Positions 33,750 through 43,586 are shown, counted from the stretch's first letter. The stretch: DNA of 64,000 bases from an uncultured Ruminococcus sp. (GCA_902785365.1 CACZYC010000007.1:1-64000); one strand, 5' to 3'. Numbers and translations are program-made. Notes: generated by a model from the letters alone, not told the origin.

Positions 33750-34478
33750 TTATTCAAAGTTGCCCGTTTCGTACATTATTACCGAAAGAGCCGCGAGAGG
33801 GGCTGTTTCTGCCCTTAATATTCTTTTTCCGAGTGTAGCGGTTTTCGCGCCGCGTTGTGTTGCAAGATCTACCTCAGCCTGTTCAAACCCGCCTTCGCTG
33901 CCTATGAAAATGCCGATGGATTCGGGTTTGTTTCCGATGAGCCTTTTGACGCTCTCACCGCCGAGTTCATAGAATACGATGTTCTGTTCGTTTTGAGCGC
34001 AGAGTTCAACCGCTTCCTTAAAGCTCACAGCAGCGTCAACTTTCGGGATAATTCCGCGTCGTGACTGCTGGGCGGCTTCTTTTGCGATTTTTTGCCAGCG
34101 AATTTGCTTTTTCGCCAGAGATTTTTTATCGGGGCGGGATATACACCTCGCCGAGATGACGGGAACTATTCTCGATATTCCAAGCTCCACGCATTTCTGA
34201 ACGATGTATTCCATCTTATCGCCCTTTGGGAGAGCCTGGTACAGAGTGATTTCCACATCGGGCTCATTTTCGCAGGGCTTGCGGGAGGTGATTTCAACCT
34301 CAACGCTTTCGGAATTGACAGTCGTGATGACACAATCGAGCTGTTCCTTTTCGGGAGTTACAAGAGTGAGAGCCTCACTGGGTTTCATCCGCAGGCTTTT
34401 TGAGATATGTTTCGCGTTTTCGCCGGTAATTATGAAGTTTTCGGAGTCGATTTCACTATCGGTAAAAAACCAAGCCAT
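33750..34478 (-). CDS. rsmE: 16S rRNA m3U1498 methyltransferase
   Basis: 242 residues. SAM-dependent SPOUT-fold enzyme that methylates N3 of U1498 in 16S rRNA. N-terminal PUA-like part, then the SPOUT domain with QALPKGDKMEYIVQKCVELGISRIVP, ARCISRPDKK, RWQKIAKEAAQQSRR, IFIGSEGGFE and LGKRILRAETAPLAAL. First gene of a two-gene operon with mtnN; AGGAGG before the ATG. Confidence 0.92.
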   Translation of the reverse strand: MAWFFTDSEIDSENFIITGENAKHISKSLRMKPSEALTLVTPEKEQLDCVITTVNSESVEVEITSRKPCENEPDVEITLYQALPKGDKMEYIVQKCVELGISRIVPVISARCISRPDKKSLAKKQIRWQKIAKEAAQQSRRGIIPKVDAAVSFKEAVELCAQNEQNIVFYELGGESVKRLIGNKPESIGIFIGSEGGFEQAEVDLATQRGAKTATLGKRILRAETAPLAALSVIMYETGNFE

Positions 34479-34499
34479 AATTGTTCCTCCTATACAGCT

Positions 34500-34552
34500 A
34501 TTCTATCAAAAAACAACACGGATTGCAATAATAAAGTTGTTTGTGTTAAAAT
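34500..34552. promoter_or_regulatory. divergent promoters sharing one palindromic -35 box
   Basis: The palindrome TTGCAA (34523-34528) reads as -35 on both strands. Leftward: 17 bp spacer and extended -10 TGATAGAAT (hexamer 34500-34505) for rsmE-mtnN. Rightward: 18 bp spacer and TGTTAAAAT (hexamer 34547-34552) for the pncC-like gene. The two promoters probably exclude each other. Confidence 0.65.
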
Positions 34553-34570
34553 AATTCTCGGGTGATCATT

Positions 34571-35110
34571 ATGAAAGAATTAACAGCTAAACAATTTGAA
34601 GCAATACTGGAAAAAGAGGGAATAAAAAGCGGCGACCTGCAGAACCTCGCCGTAAACGCTCTTATTGAAAAAAAGAAGAAGGTCGCCACAGCCGAAAGCT
34701 GTACGGGCGGACTTGTAAGTAAAAGGATAACCGAGGTCAGCGGAGCGAGCTCGGTGTTCGAGTGCGGAGTGTGCTCCTATGCAAACAGAATAAAGAATAA
34801 ACTGCTCGGAGTTAACCGCCACACGCTGGATACCGTGGGCGCTGTATCAAAAGAAACAGCCGAACAGATGGCGGTGGGAGTTATGAAGCTTGCGGACTCC
34901 GATTTCGGAGTTGCCACAACAGGCATAGCGGGTCCGTCGGGAGGGACTGAAGAAAAGCCTGTCGGGTTGGTATATATATCTGTGTGTGACAAAAAGAGCA
35001 CAGAAGTCGTAAAAGCAAAGCTTTGGGACGCGGAGAGCCTCGAAAGAGAGGAAATTCGGAAAATTTCCAGCGACATCGCATTGTACCTTTTGCTGCGAAA
35101 AATAGTTTAA
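34571..35110 (+). CDS. pncC: CinA C-terminal domain protein (NMN deamidase, PncC type)
   Basis: 179 residues from ATG 34571, with GGGTGATC 4 nt upstream; GTG 34562 lies inside that site. Signature AESCTGGLVSKRITEVSGAS, then GVCSYANRIKN, GAVSKETAEQMA and TGIAGPSGGTEEKPVG. The domain deamidates nicotinamide mononucleotide in NAD recycling. It is the stand-alone form, without the N-terminal MoCF/COG1058 half of full CinA. About 30 extra residues at the N-terminus precede the usual domain start. Confidence 0.85.
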   Translation: MKELTAKQFEAILEKEGIKSGDLQNLAVNALIEKKKKVATAESCTGGLVSKRITEVSGASSVFECGVCSYANRIKNKLLGVNRHTLDTVGAVSKETAEQMAVGVMKLADSDFGVATTGIAGPSGGTEEKPVGLVYISVCDKKSTEVVKAKLWDAESLEREEIRKISSDIALYLLLRKIV

Positions 35111-35137
35111 AAACCGTCAAATATCACAAATTAGGTA

Positions 35138-35166
35138 TTGCAAAACTCGAATTAATATGTTAAAAT
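35138..35166 (+). promoter_or_regulatory. promoter of malQ-glgP
   Basis: -35 TTGCAA (35138-35143), 17 bp spacer, extended -10 TGTTAAAAT (hexamer 35161-35166). Confidence 0.7.
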
Positions 35167-35240
35167 TGGACTACTAATGTGGAGAAGAAGGTTTTTTCAC
35201 AAAAATTTAATAAAACTATCATCTGAAGGGAGATGAACAT

Positions 35241-36734
35241 ATGGCAAGAGTGGCAGGAATTTTAATGCCGATTACCTCTCTACCGTCGCCTTACGGCATC
35301 GGAACCATAGGTAAAGAGGCTCGGGAATTTGCGGATTTCTTGTCCGAGGCCGGACAGAAGATTTGGCAAATCCTTCCGGCGGGGCCCACCAGTTACGGCG
35401 ATTCACCTTATCAGTCGTTTTCAACCTATGCGGGCAATCCTTATATGATTGACCTTGATACCCTTGTTGAGGAAGAGCTTATTTCTCAGGAGCAGCTTGA
35501 TGTTATTGACTGGGGAGATAATCCAAACGAGGTTGATTACGAAAAGATTTATAATAATCGTTTTGTAGTTTTGAAAAAAGCCTACGATACATATATCGAG
35601 GATTATGAGCTCGATGTGTTCGAGGAGTTTAAGGAAGATAACGCTCACTGGATTGATGACTACGCTCTCTATATGGCAGTAAAAAAATACTTTGATATGG
35701 TGGCGTGGACAGAGTGGCCCGACGAAAGTATTAAAATGCGCAAGCCTGCGGCTATCAGAAAGTATAAAAAGAAACTTGCTGATGATATTGATTTCTGGAA
35801 GTGGATTCAGTTCAAGTTCTATGAGCAGTGGTATGACTTCAGAGAATATGTAAATGACCTCGGCATCGAGATTCTGGGCGATATGCCCATCTATGTCGCT
35901 ATGGACAGCGCCGACACATGGGCAAATCCCGAGGTGTTCTGGCTTGATGAGGAAAATCTCCCCGTGTGTGTTGCGGGATGTCCTCCCGACTATTTCTCCG
36001 AGACAGGTCAGCTTTGGGGCAATCCGCTCTATGATTGGGATTATCTCAAGGAAACCGACTACGCGTGGTGGTTCAACCGTATCGCGGCGGCGGCAAACCT
36101 TTATGATATTACACGCATCGACCATTTCCGCGCGTTCAACGATTATTACGCTATTCCATATGGTTCCGAGAACGCGATCAACGGCGAGTGGATGGACGGT
36201 CCCGGTATGGATTTCTTCAACAAAATGAAAGAAGCCATCGGCGATATTCCTATTGTTGCCGAGGATTTGGGCGATTTGTCTCCCGGAGTTGAAAAACTCC
36301 TTAAGGATAGCGGATATCCCGGAATGAAGGTTCTGGAATTCGCGTTCGACGGTGACGAAGAAAATGACTTCCTTCCTCACAATTTTGAGAACAGCAATTG
36401 TGTTGTTTACACAGGTACTCACGACAACGATACCATTATGGGTTGGTATGAAGAGGCTGACGCCGATGAAATCAACCAGGCAATTGATTATTGCCAAATC
36501 AGTGAGGACGAGGAATTTAACTGGGGATTAATCCGTACGGCTTACGCAAGTAAGGCTGATTATGCGGTTATTCAAATGCAGGATATTCTGGGGCTTGGTA
36601 CAGAGGCGAGGATGAATATACCCTCAACCCTTGGCGGTAACTGGGTATGGCGTATAGACGCCGACGCGCTGACTGACGAGCTCGCTGAAAGACTATCATG
36701 GATGTCTGATACATACGGACGATTGGAGGATTAA
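35241..36734 (+). CDS. malQ: 4-alpha-glucanotransferase (amylomaltase)
   Basis: 497 residues, GH77. Disproportionates malto-oligosaccharides. Motifs: SLPSPYGIGTIGKEA, QILPAGPTSYGDSPYQS, the DMPIYVAMDSADTWA donor site, TRIDHFRAF with the catalytic nucleophile Asp, VAEDLGDLSPGV with the acid/base Glu, and TGTHDNDT. GAAGGGAG before the ATG. Placed 5 bp upstream of glgP: together they turn glycogen- or starch-derived glucans into glucose-1-phosphate. Confidence 0.94.
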   Translation: MARVAGILMPITSLPSPYGIGTIGKEAREFADFLSEAGQKIWQILPAGPTSYGDSPYQSFSTYAGNPYMIDLDTLVEEELISQEQLDVIDWGDNPNEVDYEKIYNNRFVVLKKAYDTYIEDYELDVFEEFKEDNAHWIDDYALYMAVKKYFDMVAWTEWPDESIKMRKPAAIRKYKKKLADDIDFWKWIQFKFYEQWYDFREYVNDLGIEILGDMPIYVAMDSADTWANPEVFWLDEENLPVCVAGCPPDYFSETGQLWGNPLYDWDYLKETDYAWWFNRIAAAANLYDITRIDHFRAFNDYYAIPYGSENAINGEWMDGPGMDFFNKMKEAIGDIPIVAEDLGDLSPGVEKLLKDSGYPGMKVLEFAFDGDEENDFLPHNFENSNCVVYTGTHDNDTIMGWYEEADADEINQAIDYCQISEDEEFNWGLIRTAYASKADYAVIQMQDILGLGTEARMNIPSTLGGNWVWRIDADALTDELAERLSWMSDTYGRLED

Positions 36735-36739
36735 AATCT

Positions 36740-39112
36740 ATGGGTAAACTTATTATGGACGAGCTAAAAAAGAGCTCAAAAGCGCTTTATTGTAAAAAGC
36801 CCGAGGAGCTTTCTCCCGCTCAGTTGCATTATCTTTTCGGCAGATACGTTCAGTCTGAGATTGCCGACAACTGGGTAAGAAGTAAGAAAAAGCACGCTCA
36901 GGGCAGAAGAGCGTTCTACTTCTCGGCAGAGTTCCTTATGGGACGTATGATGTACAATAATCTTTACTGCCTCGGCATGCTTGATGAAGCTAAGGCATTC
37001 CTCAAGAAAAAGAATATTGACATCAACGTATTTGAGGAAATTGACGACGCGGCTCTCGGTAACGGTGGCTTGGGCAGACTTGCGGCATGCTATCTCGATT
37101 CAGCAGCTACTCAGGAAGTTCCGCTCGACGGTTACGGAATCCGCTACAAGTACGGTCTCTTTAAACAGCTTATCGAGAACGGCTATCAGGTAGAGGTTGC
37201 CGACGATTGGCAGAAATACGGCGATCCGTGGTGCGTACGCCGCGAGGACCTCATCGTTTATGTAGACTTCAAGGGTCAGACTGTAAAGGCTGTTCCTTAT
37301 GATATGGCTATTATCGGCTATGATACAAGCAACATCAACACACTCCGTTTGTGGCAGGCTGAGGCTGTGGATGATTTTGATTTCCAGGAGTTCAACAACA
37401 GTCATTATGACAGCTCCGTAAAGGCTAAGAATGACGCCGAGAATATCTCCCGTGTTCTTTATCCTAACGATAATACCTATGAGGGCAAAGTTTTAAGACT
37501 TAAGCAGCAGTATTTCTTTTGCTCCGCTTCCCTCCAGGATATTATGAATCACTACAAGAGAAAGTACGGCAACGACTACAGCCACTTTGCTGAGGATTAT
37601 GTATTCCAGCTCAACGATACTCATCCCGTATCGGCTATTCCCGAGCTCGTACGTCTCCTTATGAAAGACGGTCTTAGCTTTGACGATGCGTTCGAAATCG
37701 CTCGCAAGACCTGCTCTTACACCAACCATACAGTACTCGGCGAGGCTCTTGAGAAATGGCACGCTGACCTTATGATGGATGTAATCCCTGAGATTTATCA
37801 CATCATTTGCTTAATTGCCAACAAGCTCCAGGAAGAGCTTGCCGAAAAGGGTGTTGACGAAGAGCAGAGGGGCAGAATGAGAATTGTTGATAACAATACA
37901 GTTCATATGGCGCGTCTTGCTACTTATGTTTCCACATACGTAAACGGCGTTGCTCAGATTCATACCGAAATCCTGAAGAACGACGTTCTCAAGGATTGGT
38001 ACAACGTTTATCCCGAGCGTTTCCAGAACAAGACAAACGGTATTACACAGCGCCGTTGGCTCGGTCTGTGCAACCCCGAGCTCGCTGAATTCATCACAGA
38101 GCGTGTAGGCAAAGGCTGGCTCAAGGATTTGAGCAAGCTCTCAAAGCTCAACAAGATGATGGATGACGATACAGTTAAGGAATTCAACAAGATTAAGTTC
38201 AAGAAGAAAAAGCAGCTCGCGGATTACATCAAGAAGATGGACGGCGTAGAGGTTGACCCGAAGATGATTTTTGACGTTCAGGTTAAACGTCTGCACGAGT
38301 ATAAGAGACAGCTCCTCAACGCGTTCTCAATTATGGCTATCTATTTCAAGCTCAAGAACGGTGAGCTCAAGAACTGGAATCCCACCTGCTTTATCTTCGG
38401 CGCTAAGGCTGCTCCCGGCTATGCCAGAGCCAAGGCTATCATCAAATATATCAATGAGATTGCCAACCTTGTTAACAACGATCCCGAAACTAAGGATAAG
38501 CTCAAAGTAGTTTACTGTTCCAACTACAACGTAAGCTACGCCGAGAAGATAGTTACCGCAGCGGACATCTCCGAGCAGACATCTCTCGCGGGTACAGAGG
38601 CTTCAGGTACAGGTAACATGAAGTTTATGGTTAACGGCGCGGTAACACTCGGTACTTGGGACGGCGCTAACATTGAAATCGCCGAGCAGGCAGGAGTTGA
38701 AAACGAGTACATCTTCGGCGCAAGAGTAGAGGAAATCGAGAATATTAAGGATACTTATTCCTCACGCGCTATCTATAACGATAACTTTGAAATTAAGAAA
38801 GTTATTGATACTCTCGTTGACGGTACTGTTTCCGACGGCGGAGCACAGGGCGAAGGCAGCTTCGAGGAGCTTTACAGAGCTCTGCTCAACGGCGCTTCAT
38901 GGCATGCTGCTGACCATTACTTTGTACTTTATGATTTACAGAGTTATATTGACGCCAAGATTCAGGCTAATATTGATTATTCAAAGCGTGTAGATTTCGG
39001 CAGAAAGTGCTTAATGAATGTTGCCAACGCAGGTAAGTTCAGCTCAGACCGTGCTATCATCGAATACGCTAAAGACCTTTGGCATGTAAATTACAGAGGC
39101 AAAAAAGATTAA
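36740..39112 (+). CDS. glgP: glycogen/starch/maltodextrin phosphorylase
   Basis: 790 residues, GT35. Releases glucose-1-phosphate from alpha-1,4-glucans. N-terminal YFSAEFLMGRMMYNNL, GLGRLAACYLDSAATQEVPLDGYGIRY; the PLP-binding lysine lies in EASGTGNMKF, followed by VNGAVTLGTWDGANIEI. The short N-terminus and length are typical of bacterial enzymes without the allosteric extension. It shares one promoter with malQ and ends at a strong terminator. Confidence 0.95.
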   Translation: MGKLIMDELKKSSKALYCKKPEELSPAQLHYLFGRYVQSEIADNWVRSKKKHAQGRRAFYFSAEFLMGRMMYNNLYCLGMLDEAKAFLKKKNIDINVFEEIDDAALGNGGLGRLAACYLDSAATQEVPLDGYGIRYKYGLFKQLIENGYQVEVADDWQKYGDPWCVRREDLIVYVDFKGQTVKAVPYDMAIIGYDTSNINTLRLWQAEAVDDFDFQEFNNSHYDSSVKAKNDAENISRVLYPNDNTYEGKVLRLKQQYFFCSASLQDIMNHYKRKYGNDYSHFAEDYVFQLNDTHPVSAIPELVRLLMKDGLSFDDAFEIARKTCSYTNHTVLGEALEKWHADLMMDVIPEIYHIICLIANKLQEELAEKGVDEEQRGRMRIVDNNTVHMARLATYVSTYVNGVAQIHTEILKNDVLKDWYNVYPERFQNKTNGITQRRWLGLCNPELAEFITERVGKGWLKDLSKLSKLNKMMDDDTVKEFNKIKFKKKKQLADYIKKMDGVEVDPKMIFDVQVKRLHEYKRQLLNAFSIMAIYFKLKNGELKNWNPTCFIFGAKAAPGYARAKAIIKYINEIANLVNNDPETKDKLKVVYCSNYNVSYAEKIVTAADISEQTSLAGTEASGTGNMKFMVNGAVTLGTWDGANIEIAEQAGVENEYIFGARVEEIENIKDTYSSRAIYNDNFEIKKVIDTLVDGTVSDGGAQGEGSFEELYRALLNGASWHAADHYFVLYDLQSYIDAKIQANIDYSKRVDFGRKCLMNVANAGKFSSDRAIIEYAKDLWHVNYRGKKD

Positions 39113-39127
39113 GAATTTTTTAATACA

Positions 39128-39158
39128 AAAAGGAGTTACCGAAGCGGTAACTCCTTTT
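39128..39158. terminator. bidirectional terminator between glgP and the Crp/Fnr regulator
   Basis: A 14 bp perfect stem (AAAAGGAGTTACCG with CGGTAACTCCTTTT, loop AAG), A-rich on one side and T-rich on the other, ending next to the regulator's stop codon. Confidence 0.88.
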
Positions 39159-39159
39159 C

Positions 39160-39777
39160 TTATTCACCTGCAATGTCTTTTATTTTATCAATATCCCTGA
39201 CAACAATCCGCCTGTACTCGGTTTTTACCAAGCCTTTGTCCTTAAAATCACGGAGAATCTTGCTGACGGTAACGCGCGTTACCCCTGTTGCTCCCGCTAT
39301 TTCCTCGTGGGTGAGATTCACTTCGCTTTTGCTGTTTGTATTTTGCAGAATAACTTTCGCTATACGTTCGTCGGCTTTCAGAAAAGTCATGGCGTCAAGT
39401 TGAGAAGACAGCTGACGGATTCTGGTCGCCTGAAGGTTTAGCAGCTCCAGCGCAAGCTTCGGATACTTTCGGGTGAGATCAAGCATTGTTCCTTCGTTTA
39501 TGACGGCTACCTCAATGTTTGACAGGGCGTTTGCGGAGCTTATTCGAGGCATTTTATCAAAAAATGCCGCCTCGCCGAGGATTTCACCGCCTGACGCTGT
39601 CGAGAGAGTGTGTTCCACGCCGTCGGGAGAGGTCATATATACTCTTACCTTACCTTTTTTCAGGTAATAAAAACTTGAAGCCAAGTCCCCTTGATGGTAG
39701 ATTATAGAGCCCTTTGAGAATTTGCGGGTGTAGCTTACACTGTCAAAAATTTCCTTGATATACGCGCGGTTCTTCAT
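39160..39777 (-). CDS. Crp/Fnr-family transcription regulator
   Basis: 205 residues. Cyclic-nucleotide-binding-like beta roll at about 20-110 (KGSIIYHQGDLASSFYYLKKGKVRVY, GGEILGEAAFFDKMPRISSANAL), dimer helix at about 110-135, and a winged helix-turn-helix at about 140-195 with NLTHEEIAGATGVTRVTVSKIL. There is no N-terminal cysteine cluster, so an oxygen-sensing Fnr with an iron-sulfur cluster is unlikely; the RxS cAMP contact of true Crp is also not evident. Ligand and targets are unknown. It is transcribed alone. Confidence 0.82.
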   Translation of the reverse strand: MKNRAYIKEIFDSVSYTRKFSKGSIIYHQGDLASSFYYLKKGKVRVYMTSPDGVEHTLSTASGGEILGEAAFFDKMPRISSANALSNIEVAVINEGTMLDLTRKYPKLALELLNLQATRIRQLSSQLDAMTFLKADERIAKVILQNTNSKSEVNLTHEEIAGATGVTRVTVSKILRDFKDKGLVKTEYRRIVVRDIDKIKDIAGE

Positions 39778-39808
39778 TTTACCTCACATCCAAATCTTTT
39801 GTATGCTA

Positions 39809-39838
39809 ATTGTATCATACTTTACAATCTTTTGGCAA
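39809..39838 (-). promoter_or_regulatory. promoter of the Crp/Fnr regulator
   Basis: Minus strand: -35 TTGCCA (39833-39838), 18 bp spacer, extended -10 TGATACAAT (hexamer 39809-39814). Confidence 0.62.
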
Positions 39839-39906
39839 GTAAATATGAGATAATTACGTTAAATAAGCACCCCGTTTAAAAAGGGGCGCAAAAAGGAGTA
39901 GTTTAT

Positions 39907-41172
39907 ATGGGAATGACAATGTCTCAAAAAATCCTCGCCGCCCACGCGGGACTCGACGAGGTCAAGGCGGGACAGCTTATCGAGGCTAAGCTCGACTTGG
40001 TTCTCGGCAACGACGTTACCACGCCTGTAGCAATAAATGTGTTTGAACAAAACGGCGCGACATCCGTTTTTGACAACACAAAAATTGCTCTGATTATGGA
40101 CCATTTCACACCGAATAAGGATATTAAAGCTGCAACTCAGGTTAAGCAGAGCCGTGAGTTTGCCGACAAATATAACATCAAGAATTACCGCGATGTAGGC
40201 GGTATGGGAATTGAGCACGCGCTTCTGCCTGAAATGGGATTGGTAGGCCCTGGCTGTCTGTGCATAGGAGCTGACTCGCACACCTGTACATACGGCGCTC
40301 TCGGAGCTTTTTCCACGGGCGTCGGCTCAACCGATATGTGCGCGGGTATGATGAGCGGCAAGGCATGGTTCAAGGTTCCTGCCGCAATCAAGTTCAATCT
40401 TGTAGGAAAACCCCGGGGTTTTGTCGCGGGCAAGGATATTATCCTGCACATAATCGGCAAAATCGGTGTTGACGGCGCGCTGTACAAGTCTATGGAATTT
40501 GCAGGAGAGGGTGTAAAATACCTCAACATTGACGATAGACTTTGTATCGCAAATATGGCGATTGAAGCCGGAGCAAAAAACGGAATCTTCCCTGTTGACG
40601 ATATCACGCGCGAATATTGCGACGGAAGATATCAGGGCACACCTGTTGAATACGCGGCGGATGATGACGCGGTTTATGATGAGGAATATACAATTGACCT
40701 TTCTGAAATCCGCCCGACAGTGGCGTTCCCGCATCTTCCCGAGAACACACGCACAGTTGACGAAATCGGCGACACCGAAGTCAAAATAGATCAAGTTGTA
40801 ATCGGTTCGTGTACAAACGGACGAATCTCCGACCTGCGCGCGGCGGCCGAGATATTAAAGGGAAAAACAATAGCCCGCGGTGTACGCTGTATAGTTATCC
40901 CCGGTACTCAGAAAATCTGGCAGCAGGCTATGCACGAAGGACTTTTTGATATCTTTGTAGACGCCGGAGCGGTTGTTTCTACACCTACCTGCGGTCCCTG
41001 TCTCGGCGGACATATGGGTATCCTCGCGGCGGGCGAGAGAGCAGTCTCAACAACAAACCGCAACTTTGTAGGACGTATGGGCCACGTTGACAGCGAGGTT
41101 TACCTCGCCAGCCCCGCGGTTGCCGCGGCGAGCGCTGTCACAGGTTATATCACTAATCCCGAGAAGGTTTAA
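39907..41172 (+). CDS. leuC: 3-isopropylmalate dehydratase, large subunit
   Basis: 421 residues, the shorter archaeal/clostridial-type LeuC. With LeuD it interconverts 2- and 3-isopropylmalate in leucine synthesis. Iron-sulfur ligands: Cys in IGSCTNGR and the pair in [10 protein letters not shown]; other motifs are [21 protein letters not shown] and the [20 protein letters not shown] end. AAAAAGGAG precedes the ATG, with a small CCCC/GGGG hairpin (39870-39886) just upstream of it. leuA and leuB are not in the window. Confidence 0.94.
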   Translation: MGMTMSQKILAAHAGLDEVKAGQLIEAKLDLVLGNDVTTPVAINVFEQNGATSVFDNTKIALIMDHFTPNKDIKAATQVKQSREFADKYNIKNYRDVGGMGIEHALLPEMGLVGPGCLCIGADSHTCTYGALGAFSTGVGSTDMCAGMMSGKAWFKVPAAIKFNLVGKPRGFVAGKDIILHIIGKIGVDGALYKSMEFAGEGVKYLNIDDRLCIANMAIEAGAKNGIFPVDDITREYCDGRYQGTPVEYAADDDAVYDEEYTIDLSEIRPTVAFPHLPENTRTVDEIGDTEVKIDQVVIGSCTNGRISDLRAAAEILKGKTIARGVRCIVIPGTQKIWQQAMHEGLFDIFVDAGAVVSTPTCGPCLGGHMGILAAGERAVSTTNRNFVGRMGHVDSEVYLASPAVAAASAVTGYITNPEKV

Positions 41173-41183
41173 GGAGGTACACA

Positions 41184-41663
41184 ATGAACGCAAAAGGTAA
41201 AGTACATAAATTCGGCGATAACGTAGATACCGACGTAATCATCCCCGCGCGTTATCTAAACACTGCCTCCCACAAAGAGCTCGCCGCTCATTGTATGGAG
41301 GATATTGACAAGGAATTTGTAAACAACGTAAAAGACGGTGACATTATGGTCGCCACAAAGAACTTCGGCTGCGGGTCATCCCGCGAGCACGCTCCGATAG
41401 CCATTAAGGCAAGCGGAATAAGCTGTGTAATCGCTTCGAGCTTCGCGAGAATTTTTTACCGCAACGCTATCAATATCGGACTTCCGATTATTGAGTGCCC
41501 CGAGGCGGCTGAAGCTATAAACGACGGCGATACCGTGAGCATTGACTTCAACACGGGCGTAATCACCGACGAAACCACAGGCGAGAGCTTCAAGGGCGAG
41601 CCCTTCCCCGAGTTTATTCAGAACATAATTCAAAAGGGCGGACTTATCAATTCGATAAAATAA
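41184..41663 (+). CDS. leuD: 3-isopropylmalate dehydratase, small subunit
   Basis: 159 residues. Swivel-domain partner of LeuC, 11 bp downstream with AAGGAGG. Motifs: [55 protein letters not shown] (substrate-recognition loop), and [11 protein letters not shown]. Length fits the archaeal-type small subunit. Confidence 0.95.
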   Translation: MNAKGKVHKFGDNVDTDVIIPARYLNTASHKELAAHCMEDIDKEFVNNVKDGDIMVATKNFGCGSSREHAPIAIKASGISCVIASSFARIFYRNAINIGLPIIECPEAAEAINDGDTVSIDFNTGVITDETTGESFKGEPFPEFIQNIIQKGGLINSIK

Positions 41664-41669
41664 TGAAGT

Positions 41670-41699
41670 TCGGCGGATTATTTCCGCCGATTTTCTTTT
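41670..41699 (+). terminator. terminator of leuCD
   Basis: An 8 bp stem (TCGGCGGA with TCCGCCGA, loop TTATT) followed by TTTTCTTTTT. Confidence 0.85.
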
Positions 41700-41705
41700 T
41701 ATAGG

Positions 41706-41734
41706 TTGAAAAACATTCAATAAAGTAATATAAT
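41706..41734 (+). promoter_or_regulatory. promoter of the MIF-yjbQ-ddl-murF operon
   Basis: -35 TTGAAA (41706-41711), 17 bp spacer, -10 TATAAT (41729-41734). Confidence 0.78.
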
Positions 41735-41766
41735 TATATAGTTAATAAGTTTTTTGGAGGGATACT

Positions 41767-42108
41767 ATGCCTTTTGTAAATGTTAAAACATCTGTCAAAG
41801 CCGACGAGGCTAAAAAGACAGTTATCGAGGAGAAAATCACAAAGTCAATTACACTCCTGCCCGGTAAGTCCGAGAGCCACCTTATGTGTGCTGTTGAGGA
41901 CGGCGTGAGTATGATGTTCCACGGTGACAAAGAAAACACCGCTTTTGTTGAGGTTAAGATTCTCGGAAAATCTACACGCGACGCTTACGAAAAACTCACC
42001 GAACGCATTTGTGAGATTATGAAAGAAGAGCTCGGTGTGGACCCGACATATTGCTACGTAAAATTTGAGGAGATTGAGAACTGGGGATTCAACGGATTCC
42101 TGTTCTAA
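41767..42108 (+). CDS. MIF/tautomerase superfamily protein
   Basis: 113 residues. After removal of Met the chain starts with Pro, the catalytic base of the tautomerase superfamily (PFVNVKTS). The C-terminal WGFNGFLF closely follows the end of macrophage migration inhibitory factor, and the length matches the MIF branch rather than the 60-residue 4-oxalocrotonate tautomerases. The bacterial role is not established; phenylpyruvate tautomerase activity is possible. TGGAGGG precedes the ATG. Confidence 0.8.
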   Translation: MPFVNVKTSVKADEAKKTVIEEKITKSITLLPGKSESHLMCAVEDGVSMMFHGDKENTAFVEVKILGKSTRDAYEKLTERICEIMKEELGVDPTYCYVKFEEIENWGFNGFLF

Positions 42109-42123
42109 AAGGTGTGATTATTT

Positions 42124-42540
42124 ATGAAAAGCTACCGAAAAGAGCTATGGTTCAACGTGCCCAGACGCAGACAGATTGTCCGCATAACCGAAGAGGTTCA
42201 GCAGGCGATTGACGAAAGCGGTATCAAAGAGGGTTTAGTCCTCGTAAATGCTATGAATATCACCGCTTCCGTGTTTATAAACGACGACGAGAGCGGTCTG
42301 CACTCGGACTACGAAAAGTGGCTCGAAAAACTTGCTCCCGAAAAGCCTTACAGCCAGTACGCTCACAACGGCTTTGAGGACAATGCTGACGCGCACCTCA
42401 AACGAACAATTATGGGGCGCGAGGTTGTGTGCGCGATTACAAACGGCAGACTGGACTTCGGAACGTGGGAGCAGATTTTCTACTATGAACTCGACGGAAA
42501 GCGTGACAAACACGCGCTGATTAAGATAATTGGAGAGTAA
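42124..42540 (+). CDS. YjbQ family protein (UPF0047)
   Basis: 138 residues. Pattern [34 protein letters not shown], then [22 protein letters not shown] and [13 protein letters not shown] are typical of YjbQ; the conserved His and Asp suggest a metal site. Some members have low thiamine-phosphate synthase activity, but the true function is unknown. It lies in the same transcript as ddl and murF. Confidence 0.85.
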   Translation: MKSYRKELWFNVPRRRQIVRITEEVQQAIDESGIKEGLVLVNAMNITASVFINDDESGLHSDYEKWLEKLAPEKPYSQYAHNGFEDNADAHLKRTIMGREVVCAITNGRLDFGTWEQIFYYELDGKRDKHALIKIIGE

Positions 42541-42545
42541 CAGTT

Positions 42546-43583
42546 ATGAATATTGTTGTACTTACAGGCGGTCTGAGCATGGAGCGCGATGTCGCGATAA
42601 GCTCGGGCGGCAAGATTGCTAAAGCTCTGAGGTCAAAGGGACACAATGTCGTTTTTATGGACGTTTACCTGGGCTATGAGGGAGACAAAACTCCCGCTGA
42701 GCTTTTCTCGGAAAACAGCGACCTTATCAAGAGCAAGAGCGTTGCCGAGGATATCCCCGATATCGAGGCGGTCAAGGCTATGCGCTCAGACAGAGGCGAT
42801 TGTTTTCTGGGTAAAAGCGTTATGGCAATCTGCCGTTATGCCGATATAACTTTCTTTGCGCTTCACGGCGGCGAGGGAGAGAACGGTCAGCTTCAGGCGG
42901 CGTTTGACATTCTGGGAATAAAATATACGGGCACCGATTATCTGTCGGCGGCGCTCGCTATGGATAAAGGAATAAGCAGAGCGCTGTTCGAACAGCGCGG
43001 GGTCAGAATTGCCAAAGGAAAGAAATATTTTAACAGCGACAGTACAGGCAGCTGGGATATATTCCCCTGTATTATCAAACCCTGCGCGGGCGGCAGCAGC
43101 GTCGGGCTCACCAAGGTTGACACCCGCGAGCAGTTTGACGCGGCTGTAAAGGAAGCTTTTTTGTACGATGATGAAATTGTAGTTGAACAGTTTATTGACG
43201 GACGCGAGTTTGCTGTCGGAGTACTCGGCAACGAGGTTCTTCCTCCGATTGAGATTATTCCGACAACAGGTTTTTATGATTACAAATCCAAGTATCAGGC
43301 AGGTCTGACAATTGAGGAATGTCCCGCCAGAATTACCGAAGCCGAGGACAAAGCTCTCAGAGACAGCGCTTATGCCGCCTACCAAACTCTCGGGCTCAAA
43401 TCCTACGCCCGAATGGATTTCATATTAGACAAAGACGGAAAAACTTATTGCCTTGAGGCTAACGCTCTTCCGGGTATGACCCCGACCAGCCTGCTTCCGC
43501 AGGAAGCAGAAGCGGCGGGAATAGATTTTGCGGCTTTGTGTGATAGAATTGTAGAGATATCACTGAAAAAATATAAGGAATAA
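42546..43583 (+). CDS. ddl: D-alanine--D-alanine ligase
   Basis: 345 residues, ATP-grasp. Makes the D-Ala-D-Ala dipeptide for peptidoglycan. GGLSMERDVAISSG (substrate serine/glutamate loop), FFALHGGEGENGQLQ, CIIKPCAGGSSVGLTKV, FYDYKSKY (Tyr typical of D-Ala rather than D-lactate specificity), and MDFILDKDG...EANALPGMTPTSLLPQEA with the metal ligands. It is 3 bp upstream of murF, which uses its product. Confidence 0.93.
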   Translation: MNIVVLTGGLSMERDVAISSGGKIAKALRSKGHNVVFMDVYLGYEGDKTPAELFSENSDLIKSKSVAEDIPDIEAVKAMRSDRGDCFLGKSVMAICRYADITFFALHGGEGENGQLQAAFDILGIKYTGTDYLSAALAMDKGISRALFEQRGVRIAKGKKYFNSDSTGSWDIFPCIIKPCAGGSSVGLTKVDTREQFDAAVKEAFLYDDEIVVEQFIDGREFAVGVLGNEVLPPIEIIPTTGFYDYKSKYQAGLTIEECPARITEAEDKALRDSAYAAYQTLGLKSYARMDFILDKDGKTYCLEANALPGMTPTSLLPQEAEAAGIDFAALCDRIVEISLKKYKE

Positions 43584-43586
43584 TCT

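Noticed and set aside
35421-36497. 358-codon open frame antisense to malQ
   Set aside because: It lies wholly inside a clear amylomaltase gene, with no ribosome site or family motifs.
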